A DNA stretch of 64,000 nt, from NCBI RefSeq assembly GCF_002127325.2, contig NC_035445.2, forward strand, positions 83,344,239 through 83,408,238, read 5' to 3'. The DNA is from Helianthus annuus (lineage: Eukaryota; Streptophyta; Magnoliopsida; Asterales; Asteraceae). A model generated the notes under the pieces. The model did not search any database. It was not told where the DNA came from and saw nothing but the letters and a program-made list of their open reading frames with translations. The translations under genes and the position numbers were made by a program. Shown here one piece after another: positions 34,693 to 45,336 of this stretch; position 1 is the first letter of the stretch; the number at the start of each line of letters is the position of its first letter.

Positions 34693-37600
34693 TTAGTTGG
34701 AGATGGGGACCCAAGCCATTGTGGTCTTGGGTCTTCCATTTTCATCAATGACAATAACTTCTTGTCTTTGATGGTTGGTGAATTGTGATGGTCCCCCTGA
34801 TTTGACAACCGTTTTTGGTTTCCAGCTCTGTTTTGTTTCATCAGTATTTTTCTTTAAAATTTTAACTTCTTTGTTGTTAGAAGTTTTTGAATTATCTGGT
34901 TTTACACAAACAGGTTGTTTTTGAACCACATCGGTTTTAATCGCTTTTTCTATCTTTTTGACCTGTTGGCGTTTCTGTTTCTTTTCCCTTTCTTTTACAA
35001 GGCGGGGATCTTGTTTTGTAGAAACAGTTGGCTTACGGTCAGTTTTGCCACGGGGATCATCAACCTTTCCTTTTTGTTTATGAAGATATGGGCAGTTTCT
35101 AATAATATGCCCAATGGTTCCACACTCAAAACATGATCTTCGTTCTACAAACCCCGAAGAATCATGTGATCGTCTAGCCGATGATGTTGAACTTTGTGAA
35201 CCCGAGGTACTAGGCTTTGAACTGCTTGGTTCATTTCTTTTCTCGACAATAGCTTTCTTGACAAAATCTAAGTTAGATTGATTTTCAAACTTTTCAATTT
35301 TGTCTGTTCCCGTCGATTTCACAAAGTTAACATTTTTCTTCTTCTTTTGGTTCGGCTTCTTGTTAGTTTGAGCCGGTGCTCTACCTTTGGGTTTGGTGTG
35401 ATTTTGCTGTGTTGGCACTGTTGGTAATTTCTTGTTGCCAAATTGTTTTCGAATTTCAGCCTTTGGAATAGGAGGACACTGTGTAACTGTAACTTTAGGT
35501 CCTGCCTTTCCTAAGAACTTACTCGTCGAATTCTCAAAGACTTTACAGATTAAGGATTGATTAACATTCTTAATGGGAAAATCTTTGTCTGAGTAAATTT
35601 TATCATCACCAACTAGAGTGTACAGCAAATTCACACTCTCCGGCTCTTCTGCAGATGAGGACTCAGTTGCAACAGTCTTAGCGGGTTGAACAGGGGGATC
35701 ACATAGAATGTGATTCTCAAGAGGTATGTCCTCATTTTTGGCTACCGCATCAGACTTTGCTGGGACAGTATCGTCAGATTCATCATCAGACGAATCAGCA
35801 TCCTCAATCACAACTGGAGGATCTTGATTCTGTTCAGCACTCACAAATGTATCTGCTGACACATCTGAATCTGAGGATACTTCCTTTTGGTATCCAAGCC
35901 CTGCAGCAAACTCCTTAACATCTAGAGGCACAGAAGGTTCAAAGAATACCCTGTCCTCTTCATCAGGCATGGCGTCATAATTATGTCTCACTGGTGGTGG
36001 ACACTTCTTGTAGCCTATGCATGTGACATCTCTCTTTTCCTTCTGAACGTCAATGATGTGATCTAACACATAGCTAGAACTCAAATAACTGTCTAGCTTG
36101 AGTTGGATCGCATCACTTTCGGTTTTCACACAAGCCATCTCTTTTTGCATACTCTCAAGACGAGATATATACAAATTAATATCTGTTTGTTTTCTTGAAA
36201 CCATTTTAGTCAGTTCAGTTTTATCCTTCTTTAATGTTTCAATTACTGACTTAAATTCTTTTTCATGGTTTTCATAAAACATGTTGGCTTCTGTGCATTT
36301 AGAGAGGTCCACAGTCAACTTCTGATTGTGGATGAATGTCACATCATATTTCTCTTGCAAAGCCTCATGCTTGCTTTGCAAGTCACACCAATCAGCACTC
36401 AAGGAACTATGTTTGTCTTGCAAGTCAAACAAACTAGCTTGTAAAGCATCATGTTTGGCTTGCAACTCAGACATGTTTCCTTCCAAATCAGCACACCTAG
36501 CATGCAATCTATCACATTCATCACAGTTAATAGCAGTGGGTTCATCGACACATACCTGACTTGATGAACCGTCGACATTAGCCATAAAGGCTGAATGGAG
36601 AGAAGACGAAGGGTAAGCAGCCTGATCCACCAGAATAGATCTTCTTTGAGTTTCTGCTACAGCTTCCCCCAAGAGTTCATCAATGTCAATATCATCCGAA
36701 ACATTAGATGTCTCACCCACATGATCATCACCAGAGTTGGATGATTCTTCATCAACACTCCTGCTGTATCCAGAGGAGTCTTCATCTTCAGACGATTCAT
36801 CACCACTGGCAGAAGATTCTCCACCACTGGTGTGAACTAGCTCCTTCACAATCTGAGCAAAACATGCTGTTCCATCAGGAGCATCACCACCCAACTGGAT
36901 TGACCAGTCACAACCTTCATCCACCTGAACTGCAAGTGCTCGGTTGGTTTGGTTGTTGACAGGCACCAATGTACGATCATTGTTTCTGTTCTGCTGGTTG
37001 CCTTGGTTCCTGAAGGGGTTTTGATTCCCGTGCTGGGCTGGCTTTGTACATTCCCGTTTAAAGTGGCCCCGTTCACCACAGTTGAAGCACTTAACAGCTT
37101 GCTTATCGAACCCATACTTGGTGTCTCGCTTACTTTCCAAGCTGGTTCTGCCAGTACTTTCCATCCAATCCTTTGCTCTTCTCACAGCACTCGCAAAGGC
37201 CCACTTGATGTCCATCAAGTCCATCTCTTCCTTATCAATCTGCCTGTAATCTTCTTGTGTCAGATTAATGTTTCCAATCTGACCTTCTATCAACCCACAG
37301 TACGCGCTCACTACAGTGTTAAGCAGCTCCATGTGTTCCTTAGCTACTTCTACACTGATTTTAGAAAAACTTGAAGTGTCAAGCTGTACTGTATTTGGCT
37401 TTGATTGTTGACCTGCAGCAGATGATGTTCCTCCATAACATGCATATTGTGGTTGTTGAGCAGGAGGAGGAGGAGGTGGTTGTATTGGATTTCCATACAG
37501 ATCTGTGGTTGGAGGCGGCTTTACAGGAACTTGCACTGGATTGCCATACATATCCGTGCTTGTGACAAACGCCGTTTGAAGTGGAGCATGTGAACCGGCT

Positions 37601-38481
37601 TTTGCAGATGACGTAGTGGAGGTGCCATAATACATCTCTGGATTCTGTGGCACTGCAACTCTCTTTGCCTTCAACGTTTCTTCCTGATCCTTGTTCTCCA
37701 GAAGCTGCACGAAATCGTTGATATTTGTAGTTCTCAACGTTCCGTTGTACTTCAAGATTTCCAGGAAGTTATTCCATTGAGGAGGCAATGCATCGGCAAA
37801 CTTCTTTACCACCTCTGTTGGAGTCGTTGTGACTTCAAAGTTCGTCAGCTCAGTAAGTAGATGATAGAAACGGCTTGTCATATCTCCCAAGGACTCCTTA
37901 TCCATACATGTGAAGCCATCGAATTCTTTCTTCAGTAGATCTCGTCGTAGTTGACGTGTGGCCTCATTACCTACTCCTCTCGTCTTCAATGCATCCCACA
38001 GCTTCTTCGTAGTCTTGAAACTGACGAACTGATGATAAATATCCTTGCTCAGTGCTTGAGTGAGAATAGCGTATGCTTTCTTTTCTAAGTCATACGTCTT
38101 CTTTTGATCATCAGGAAGATCGGCAAATGTAGCTGTCGAAGAAGCAGCAACCTCGATAGTTTGATCGAATTCCGTAATGAACCGCAACCACAACTCTGTA
38201 TTTTGACCAAGAATGTATGTATGAAAACGATCAACCCATCCTGGATATTCATGAAGATGCATCAACTTTGGAGGCCTGTTCAAACTTCCGGTTTCACTTT
38301 CGCTTAGTAGAAGACTTTGAATACTCGGAGTTTGATTTGAAACAAACGCCCATTGACCAGCTGGAGTGGCATTTGCTTGTGAGGATGTAGAAACTGGAGA
38401 TTCGGCCCATGATGGAGATTGACTGGTATTCATGTATTTTCCACTGTCTGGAGCCGGACTTCCCCACCAACTCGGATTCAT
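34693..38481 (-). CDS. gag: SIRE Gag, long, two zinc knuckles and coiled coil
   Basis: An uninterrupted 1262-aa frame starting at an ATG (MNPSWWGSPAPDS). A Copia-type Gag domain spans about residues 75-280 (KKLWDALKTRGVGNEATRQLRRDLL, ALPPQWNNFLEIL). A Pro-rich linker follows, then a first CCHC knuckle CFNCGERGHFKREC (about 463-476). Next come an acidic Ser-rich stretch (about 545-600) and a long heptad region (about 650-810, LQAKHDALQASLFDLQDKHSSL) likely to be coiled coil. A second knuckle CFECGTIGHIIRNC lies at about 1114-1127, and the C-terminus is Lys-rich. It is much longer than ordinary Copia Gag, consistent with SIRE. It ends TAA at 34695-34693, nine to fifteen bases before pol. Confidence 0.95.
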   Translation of the reverse strand: MNPSWWGSPAPDSGKYMNTSQSPSWAESPVSTSSQANATPAGQWAFVSNQTPSIQSLLLSESETGSLNRPPKLMHLHEYPGWVDRFHTYILGQNTELWLRFITEFDQTIEVAASSTATFADLPDDQKKTYDLEKKAYAILTQALSKDIYHQFVSFKTTKKLWDALKTRGVGNEATRQLRRDLLKKEFDGFTCMDKESLGDMTSRFYHLLTELTNFEVTTTPTEVVKKFADALPPQWNNFLEILKYNGTLRTTNINDFVQLLENKDQEETLKAKRVAVPQNPEMYYGTSTTSSAKAGSHAPLQTAFVTSTDMYGNPVQVPVKPPPTTDLYGNPIQPPPPPPAQQPQYACYGGTSSAAGQQSKPNTVQLDTSSFSKISVEVAKEHMELLNTVVSAYCGLIEGQIGNINLTQEDYRQIDKEEMDLMDIKWAFASAVRRAKDWMESTGRTSLESKRDTKYGFDKQAVKCFNCGERGHFKRECTKPAQHGNQNPFRNQGNQQNRNNDRTLVPVNNQTNRALAVQVDEGCDWSIQLGGDAPDGTACFAQIVKELVHTSGGESSASGDESSEDEDSSGYSRSVDEESSNSGDDHVGETSNVSDDIDIDELLGEAVAETQRRSILVDQAAYPSSSLHSAFMANVDGSSSQVCVDEPTAINCDECDRLHARCADLEGNMSELQAKHDALQASLFDLQDKHSSLSADWCDLQSKHEALQEKYDVTFIHNQKLTVDLSKCTEANMFYENHEKEFKSVIETLKKDKTELTKMVSRKQTDINLYISRLESMQKEMACVKTESDAIQLKLDSYLSSSYVLDHIIDVQKEKRDVTCIGYKKCPPPVRHNYDAMPDEEDRVFFEPSVPLDVKEFAAGLGYQKEVSSDSDVSADTFVSAEQNQDPPVVIEDADSSDDESDDTVPAKSDAVAKNEDIPLENHILCDPPVQPAKTVATESSSAEEPESVNLLYTLVGDDKIYSDKDFPIKNVNQSLICKVFENSTSKFLGKAGPKVTVTQCPPIPKAEIRKQFGNKKLPTVPTQQNHTKPKGRAPAQTNKKPNQKKKKNVNFVKSTGTDKIEKFENQSNLDFVKKAIVEKRNEPSSSKPSTSGSQSSTSSARRSHDSSGFVERRSCFECGTIGHIIRNCPYLHKQKGKVDDPRGKTDRKPTVSTKQDPRLVKEREKKQKRQQVKKIEKAIKTDVVQKQPVCVKPDNSKTSNNKEVKILKKNTDETKQSWKPKTVVKSGGPSQFTNHQRQEVIVIDENGRPKTTMAWVPISN

Positions 38482-39311
38482 GATAGATGAGCAAAATAAA
38501 TGCTAAGTAAGAATGATTCGAAAGATACACAGCCGAAGGATCCTGGTCGAAGGATCTGAAATCACAGAAAGTTGTTAACAATAAACAGATCACAATCGAA
38601 AGATATAATCTTGTTCGAAGGATCAACAGTACTCGAAGGATTACTGTTGACTCTTGAACAATGATCTCGAAAGACTCAAGAACACGAAGGATTCCCTTTT
38701 GAAAGATCCTTATCTTTCGTGTTAAACCCTTATCTTTCGATCAACAAATCTCGAAAGATTCACCAATACGAAGGATCCTAATCTTTCGGACACTAGTCTT
38801 TCGAAAAGATTCCTCTGTCGAAGGATATGTTTCAGACTTCGAAGGATGGGTCGAAGGATATAAATCTTTCGAGCCCTCCTTGATCGAAAGATATCGAAGG
38901 ATGATCTTTCGATGTCGAAAGATATCTTTCGAGAGGCTCTGACACAACTGACTTTGATGTGATAGGTTGGTGAAAAGGTGATGGGTTGGTGTACCAACTT
39001 TCGGCAGAATGGATGGTTCTGCAACAACTTTTCACTAAACTTTTTGACTTTCAAAAATTTTACCAAAATAGGCAAACCATATCCTCAAGTCCAGTTCACC
39101 GGAATGATAACCGGAATATGGCCGGAAAAATCAAAGTTTCACAAACACGATTTTTATGTTACCCAAACCGACCCCGAACACACCCGATAGGTTTAGAACA
39201 CGTTTTTACTCAAAGAAAATGCAAGAAATCAAGTAAAAACAGGTGCAAAACCAAGTGTTTCAACACACCAAAACTTGTAAAAACCCGGTTTTAAACAAGG
39301 TTAAGAGCCAA
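38482..39311 (-). repeat. SIRE leader with CGAAGGAT/CGAAAGAT array
   Basis: The leader between primer site and gag. The part at 38520-38935 carries more than twenty copies of TCGAAAGAT, CGAAGGAT or their complements, the same motif as in U3. The primer-proximal part (38945-39311) lacks it. The related element has the same array at 57450-57840. Confidence 0.8.
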
Positions 39312-39323
39312 GCTCTGATACCA
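39312..39323 (-). other. SIRE primer-binding site (tRNA-iMet)
   Basis: On the minus strand TGGTATCAGAGC, two bases inside the 5' LTR end; a perfect match to the usual initiator tRNA-Met primer. Confidence 0.95.
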
Positions 39324-39325
39324 CT

Positions 39326-39947
39326 TGTAGGTCCCTTTTCGCGGAGGATTACGAACCTAAACCTTGTTATACAAACCTACTAGCGAGTGCGGAATCCAAG
39401 CTAGCAAGCAAACCGAGTTAGTAGCAAGTAGAGAAACAAACACACAAGTTCACCGATTAACACAACTTGTATTAATGCAATGAGGGTTCGGTTACAAGCT
39501 CAATGTTTACAGAAGTGTTCTATAAACTCTCTAAGTGTGTGTGTGAGTTTTGGACAGAATGCTCTCAAGAAACTCTCTATCTTTCTGTCTGTGTGTCTAC
39601 TGAAACTCAACACATGCATGGGTATTTATACCCAGCTCAAGATGCTATGTCCGAAGGATTCGACAGATGGTCCGAAGGATCATCTGTCGACCACATGTTA
39701 CACGAAAGATCAGCATGGACCTCGAAGGATCATCCTTCGAGGACTAATGGTCGAACCATATCTTTCGAGCATCTCGAAGGATCAGTTGTATCCTTCGAGG
39801 CTATCCTTCGATCCAGACAAACATCTTTCTAACTGTTGACTAAGTCAAACCGGAGGATGGTTGACTTTGTCAACTTACAGAACTGACATGGACATCGTTT
39901 ACATACAGACCGAATACAGACAAAGTACAGACACAAGTGCACCAACA
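39326..39947 (-). mobile_element. 5' LTR of SIRE element
   Basis: Same length as and apparently identical to 28705-29326, including the palindromic TATA (39619-39634) and motif array (39649-39826). It drives transcription of gag and pol toward lower coordinates. Confidence 0.95.
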
Positions 39948-40008
39948 GAAATTTCATGGAAGAAAATTGTGTTTGACCAAAATAGGCCAGAACAAATAAA
40001 TGTGACGC

Positions 40009-40624
40009 AACTATGTTGATGCACTTTTGTGTAGATGGCGCTAGTGATGTTCGAGACCATTCGGGTCACGGCCGAAGTCGACGGCGTTCCTTAGTCGGTT
40101 CAACTCGTCGTACACGAGATGCGTGTGGTGAAGATACAAGAACAACATCATCATCATGACATCATGATGATAATGTCATGAACTGTAGTTTCTATGAAAA
40201 CATCTGCACAACATTCGTGACTTCATATCCACTTTCGCATGAAGATATACATGGCCACCTTCGGATGGTGAATGACAAAGACCTTCGGTCAAGATGTCAT
40301 CTTCGCATGAGATCTTGGACCTTCGCATAGTTTGTATGTACTGTTTAGTATAAATACCATGTTAGGCCATTTGTTTTAGAGAGCTTGCATGAGCTATACA
40401 GAGAGAGTGTAGAGAGAGAGAGAGAGCTTTGTGAGCGTTGATTGTATCAAATATTGTAACGAACTCTACTCGATCGAATACACGAACCCGTTTAACGTTG
40501 AATCTTTATCGTGTAATACTTTCTCTCGCTCGGTTTGTGCCGTAGCATGGATTCCGCACTCGTTACGACATCCGAAATGAGAAATCATCTTAGTCTGACG
40601 ATCTGTATCGGGAACTACAAACTA
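40009..40624 (+). mobile_element. Solo LTR, Copia type, TSD AACTA (copy A)
   Basis: The LTR at 40014-40619 (606 bp) runs TGTTGATGCAC to GGAACTACA and is flanked by AACTA on each side. TATAAATA lies at 40349-40356. Five CTTCGCATG or CTTCGGATG motifs precede it (40236-40336), one a near-palindrome CTTCGCATGAAG. A GA-rich leader follows. The same solo LTR with the same TSD is at 53334-53939, so it predates the segment duplication. Confidence 0.9.
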
Positions 40625-41463
40625 GTTTAAAACGAATTTTTCTAGCGAAAGGAAAAAATACACATAAATAACAAAATCAATGTGCAATGATCATAGGGTT
40701 TGTAACTTCGTATCTAAAAATGGGATACTGGGATGACAAATCCTGAAAATTTAAATAAAACGACCCTTAAGCTTTGTCCAATGTATATAAAAGGTTCAAC
40801 TCTTAATGTAAATATTGTACCATATAGATACAAAAATGCATATGAATTAAGAAAACCTCATTAAACATTGAGATTGCTTTATTCAATTCTTCTTCAACAT
40901 ATTCGAACACCCCATCGTTTGTTTCACAACTCCGACATCTCAATGTAATCTTGAAACACTACATGTTACATATAAACATATCAAAGTGTTACGTATAAAC
41001 TACCAAAGTGAAATGTTTCTATGCATTTACCGGTAGCAACATCTATTGAGTTATAATTCGCATGCAATAATGAACATCACTCCCTCTTTAGATCTAATAC
41101 AAAATGACATCGTTGTTTTGTTTAATATGCGAAGCACAATTTGTGTATCTATAATAACTTATATATTTTCCCACATGGCTTTCCGATTCTAAAAAAATAA
41201 CTCATTGCGGAAACTTCCATTCCAAACTAGTCTCTGTTTTTTTTTCTTACTTTGCACGTTTCTTTTACCGCGCTAACGTGCCGCCTTCTTCTTCGCATAT
41301 TAATTGTTTATTCACCTACATAAAGACAATTAGGTGAAAAAATTAAGACATAATATTACTACTTTAAGATATGAACGAATAGATTAATAGAAATAGACAA
41401 ATGGGAGTAAAGGGAGGGGCTAAAATGAAAAAGAATTGGGTTAGAATTCTAGGTTAAACTGAC

Positions 41464-41470
41464 TATAAAA
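41464..41470 (+). promoter_or_regulatory. TATA box of small spliced unit
   Basis: TATAAAA about 85 bp before the candidate start codon. The leader includes the perfect palindrome CTGCGGCCGCAG at 41521-41532. Conserved in copy B. Confidence 0.45.
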
Positions 41471-41549
41471 CCCCATTACTTGTTATTCGTTTGTCAGATT
41501 CTTAATTTTCCACAGATCGACTGCGGCCGCAGCAGTCAGATTACAATCG

Positions 41550-42404
41550 ATGGTTACTGCTTTATCTCCTATGATTGATGAATCTGGCCTCTGGATATGG
41601 CAAAATCATCTGTAAGTGGTATTTGATTTTAAATTCTTTTCATCAATATCGTTTTTACTTTGATCAGAAACTGGTTCTGGTTTTATTTCAGTCTTTCGTT
41701 TTTTTTTTCGTGATGTAGAATCGGTATCATCATGCAGGGTGTTGAAGAACGATTGTTGGCTGTTCAGAGGATTTCGGAAGACAATTTCGTCTCAGGTAGC
41801 TTTTAATCCATTAAATTCTGTATTCATTTTAACAAGCTTTAATTTCCTATATATTTAAATTTAATAACGTTTTTATTTGAATTTTGAGCTGATTTGTGGA
41901 TCTATAATTTCCTATATATTTCTCTGGGGCTTGATTTGGGGTTTTTAATATTTCATTTGCCTATCTTACCAAACGTATTCCTTATGATTTTTAAGAACCA
42001 TAGTCTTGTTGCTTTTTTTTATTTTTTTGTTTCATGTAAAATGAATTTTGACCAAGATACAAATGTTAACGCCCTTGCTTTGCGGTTTAACTTTTTGGTA
42101 ATGTGAATCAAGATTCATTTTGATTCTTTTGGTAGGTTTTTTAAAAGAGGTTTTACAATAACACATAAAGCTTCAAGTGGTTCATATGCATACAACTTGT
42201 ACAAAGTTTATACTAAAAAAAATTGTGTGGGCTATGACATTGTCATCGAAAACACAAGTACCGTATAAGGCAGAAAACTTGAATCAAACTAGCATTTCAT
42301 GTGAGGGCTTAACAACTTAACATTCTATGTTATTTCATTTTTTAGGGAAACGAGTCTTCATCTTATCAGGCTCATTTGACTCAAAGAACCACTTACACTA
42401 CTAA
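41550..42404 (+). CDS. Small spliced gene-like unit, 65 aa, unknown
   Basis: Three candidate exons with consensus splice sites: 41550-41611 (donor CT|GTAAGT), 41719-41795 (acceptor GATGTAG|A, donor CAG|GTAGC) and 42346-42404 (acceptor TTTTTTAG|G). They join in one frame from ATG to TAA and encode a 65-aa product beginning MVTALSPMIDESG and ending FDSKNHLHY. A TATA box and leader precede it. I recognise no family. Exon 3 has a longer frame in another phase (ending in a His-Lys-rich stretch near 42580), so the unit may be a decayed fragment of a larger gene captured with the repeat. Copy B has a stop in exon 2, so it is not under common constraint. Confidence 0.4.
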
Positions 42405-42765
42405 AAAAGTGGTTGCTAGCCATCTACGTCGCCCGGGTAGTTAGGGTGATCTTGATGTGAAGTGGGTTGTTGTTCATGGCAAGCATGCTTCAGAAGAAAA
42501 CAAATTGGAGACTTGGGTGGAATATATGTCAAGGCATCATAAGAAGACTCGGCATCATAAGAAGACTCTTTGTTGCAGCAGTAGTTCAAGCATTATGTAA
42601 TAGTTCAAGCATTATGTAATGGTGCAATTCAAAAAGCAGATGAAGTTTCTGCCACACTTTCTTGTGCAAGCCAGTGTTTTTTAGCTTTAGTTGAATAACA
42701 ATCACATAAATGAATCTTGAAGATTATTGATTAAAGTTTTAGCTATCTTTTTTTTAATGATAGAA
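42405..42765 (+). other. Downstream flank of spliced unit, nothing certain
   Basis: Contains the residual reading frame after exon 3 (broken by a stop near 42438) with a 17-bp tandem repeat (GGCATCATAAGAAGACT) near 42533-42570 and a second (AGTTCAAGCATTATGTA) near 42587-42620. No other feature. Confidence 0.4.
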
Positions 42766-42775
42766 CTAGGTTTGA

Positions 42776-43080
42776 ACCCCGTGTATTAGACCTGTTAAAT
42801 AAATATAATTTTATATATTAAATAATTAAAAAACCCCGTATTTCACAAGTTAAATAAAACTAATTTTATACACCAAATAATAATTATAAAAAGTTTTATT
42901 TTTAAAAACCCCCATGTATTACACAAATACAGGTTGAATATATGCAATTTTGTATGGTAAATAATAAAATTAGTTATATCTTTAAAAAAACTTTGTGCAT
43001 TACACGTGTTGAATAAATCTAATTTTATATACCTGTTAAGATAATAAAAAAAGTTATATCTTCAAAAAAAACTAATGAAT
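42776..43080 (-). repeat. Four tandem Helitron-terminus-like units
   Basis: Units of about 60-90 bp. Each opens with a degenerate CCCCGTGTATTACAC-like segment, then GTTGAATAAAT, an AATTTTATA stretch and an A-rich run. Starts lie near 42777, 42833, 42909 and 42988. It resembles serial copies of the 3' terminal hairpin region. Confidence 0.6.
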
Positions 43081-43496
43081 ATACTCGGTACACGATAGAT
43101 AGAGTGACTGCGAGGATAATGAGGATACACAATGTTTATGTTAACATGGGACTCTATGGTATTAATTTTTTTATAGTTTATGGCTAATATTCACGTGTAT
43201 GATGATAAAGTTACACAATGATCTATGTTTGAATATTATATTTATATTTATATTATTTTAAAGAAAATATTAGATTAGATAATAATAATAATAATAACAA
43301 TAATAATAATAATAATAATAATATTGAAGGATTGCTAAACGGTGATTTGAAATTTGTGACTATATTATGTTTATATTAATTGAATAACATAATATTAGAT
43401 TTCAAGGATAAATAATTAAATCTAATGAAAATTTCAAAATATTATATTATCTCGTAATTGTTTTTATGAAGTTAAGATATGAGTGTAAAATTAATA

Positions 43497-44487
43497 TCTA
43501 TACTATATAATAAAAGAAACCTGTTTTGTGACACGTGTCGCATTTCTATGCATCCTCAGAGTTGTTTTCCCACTGATTTATTTATCTCTAATTTAGTTAA
43601 TATCCTTAAATTACTCATGATCTTCTATCTCTAATAAATATGTAATTTTCTTTTCACAAAATGAGCCATACAGGTAAGTTTTATTTTATGTTTTACGGAT
43701 TTTTTAGTTTAAATATAATTTATATGTTTTGTAATTGATAAGTGATAAATTATAATTATAGATAAGTTTTTTTTTATTTTATGCATTCTTTACATATAAA
43801 TTTGGCTTTAAGAAAGATGATATAAAATCATGACATTGAATTTGTAATCTTCTGAAACTGAGAGGATGCGTTGCATAGGTGAGATATCTTATGCAATGAA
43901 TTTAACATAATTTAAAAATGTGTTTACAGATATATTACACAAAAAATAAAGGATGGCTACGATTTTGTATAATACCTATTCCCGTGTAACACAAAAATAT
44001 TTTGTTTTGTTTATATATATTTCATACAAATTCCATATATTATTTCGGTGACAAACCCTCAAATATAAAAAGAAATAAATAAACTAAATGATGTGTTGAC
44101 ATCTGGCATTAACTTATTAGAAGTTATATTAGATATTTCCTAAATGAATTTATTTGATTAATTTATAGATTTCATAACAATTTTATGAAAATTCTTAAGG
44201 TGACGGTTTTCTTTTATATTCTAGAGGTAATTTATTTTATTTACAATGTTTTTGTTGTTGTTATTATCATTATTATTATTATTTTGTGTCATATGTTATA
44301 ACTTAGTTAGCCGAAGATTTATTTTCCCTCTTATTTCACTCTCTTTCAGATTTTATTATTCAATTTTATTACTTTTATTAAAAAATCGACAATATGTTAT
44401 CACAAATTTATTTTATAATATTTTAATCTTTATTATTAACTATATTTATTTTATTCAACCCGTGTAATACACGGGGTTGTATCCTAG
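43497..44487 (+). mobile_element. Non-autonomous Helitron nested in another Helitron
   Basis: Starts TCTATACTATATAATAAAAG after an A. It ends with the hairpin CCCGTGTAATACACGGG (44459-44475), eight bases, then CTAG (44484-44487) before T. These are textbook Helitron ends. It is 991 bp long, has no coding capacity and is AT-rich. A 73-aa hydrophobic frame near 44246 is probably chance. Confidence 0.85.
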
Positions 44488-45336
44488 TTAAATTTATATT
44501 AAATTCAATTATATAATTTATCTTTTAATTAAATTAGATATCAAGGATAAATAATCAAATCTGATGGTTCAATCCATAATGGTATCGACACTCATTATAA
44601 TCATAAAAACAAATACCTCAGAACGTGAGTAAAATAACCTACTTGCGACGGAACATACGCAAGTTAAAAAAACATTACCTTGAGAAAAAACTAAAAAGAA
44701 ACGAAAATAAATAAGTAAAAAAAAACTAAAAGTTTTGAATCTAATAGTAATTACAATAAAGTGTAAAAGGGAAAACTAAAATTGAGGGTCAAATAGTAAT
44801 TATAATAAAGTATAAAGAATGAAAACCAAACAAAATTGTTAAGATTAATGGCTAATCATATTACTACTAAAGTTGAGAGGCATATGATAAACTCAACAAA
44901 AATAGGTGCAAATGAAAATTCTAAAAAATGACAAAAAACATTGTATGGTAATATTTGTTACATCAACGAATATTAAAATTTGTTGCGTTAAATAAATGTA
45001 AAACCTATTTTCTTAGGTTATAATTAATAATTAAATTTATATTAAATTCAATTGTATAATTTATCTTTTAATTAAATTAGATTTCAAGGATAAATATTAA
45101 ATCTGATGAAAATTTCAAAATATTATGTTATCTCGTATGCGAATTGTTTTTATGAAGTTAAGATAGGAGTGTAAAATTAATAATTAAATTTATATTAAAT
45201 CCAATTGTATAATTTATCTTTAAATTAAATTAAATTAATTATTGATAATTAGGTAGAATAGATATGTGGGAAAACTAAAAAATAGATGTCTCCAATGAGT
45301 GTGACATGTGGTTTCTTTTATTATATAGATAGAAGA

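Larger units (their letters stand above)
28700..39952 (-). mobile_element. Complete SIRE/Maximus-type Copia element, TSD GAAAT
   Basis: TSD GAAAT at 28700-28704 and 39948-39952. LTRs at 28705-29326 and 39326-39947 are both 622 bp with no difference seen. Read on the minus strand: 5' LTR, primer site, long leader, gag, pol, 1.9 kb non-coding tail, purine tract, 3' LTR. Order PR-INT-RT-RH marks Copia. The long Gag, long post-pol tail and total of 11.2 kb fit SIRE/Maximus. No env-like frame was found. Copy B keeps the empty target. Intact frames and identical LTRs suggest a recent and possibly autonomous insertion. Confidence 0.95.
39953..43322 (+). repeat. Duplicated segment, copy A, right part
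   Basis: Matches 53272-56420. It carries a solo LTR, the small three-exon unit and the 3' end of a Helitron, all also in copy B. Copy B lacks about 225 bp found here at about 40757-40980. The end of the duplication is unknown because copy B is interrupted at the AAT microsatellite (43281-43322 here) and its remainder lies beyond the window. The stretch 40625-41460 shows no gene. Confidence 0.85.
42766..45336 (-). mobile_element. Non-autonomous Helitron, minus strand
   Basis: The 3' end on the minus strand is CTAG at 42766-42769 with T flanking (A at 42765 on +), next to the terminal-hairpin-like CCCCGTGTATTA. The 5' end, at 45336, reads TCTTCTATCTATATAATAAAAG with A flanking. Insertion between A and T, a TC start and a CTAG end are Helitron hallmarks. 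No Rep/helicase frame. It holds a second Helitron at 43497-44487 and several terminal-like tandem units near the 3' end. Copy B carries the same 3' end at 55864. Confidence 0.65.

Noticed and set aside
41521..41532. NotI-containing palindrome as a sign of vector sequence
   Set aside because: It is conserved in both genomic copies (also near 54625) within otherwise plant-like leader DNA, with no vector sequence around it.
44246..44467. 73-aa hydrophobic frame in the nested Helitron
   Set aside because: AT-rich DNA readily gives Leu/Ile/Phe-rich frames; no conserved motif, and it ends in the terminal hairpin.
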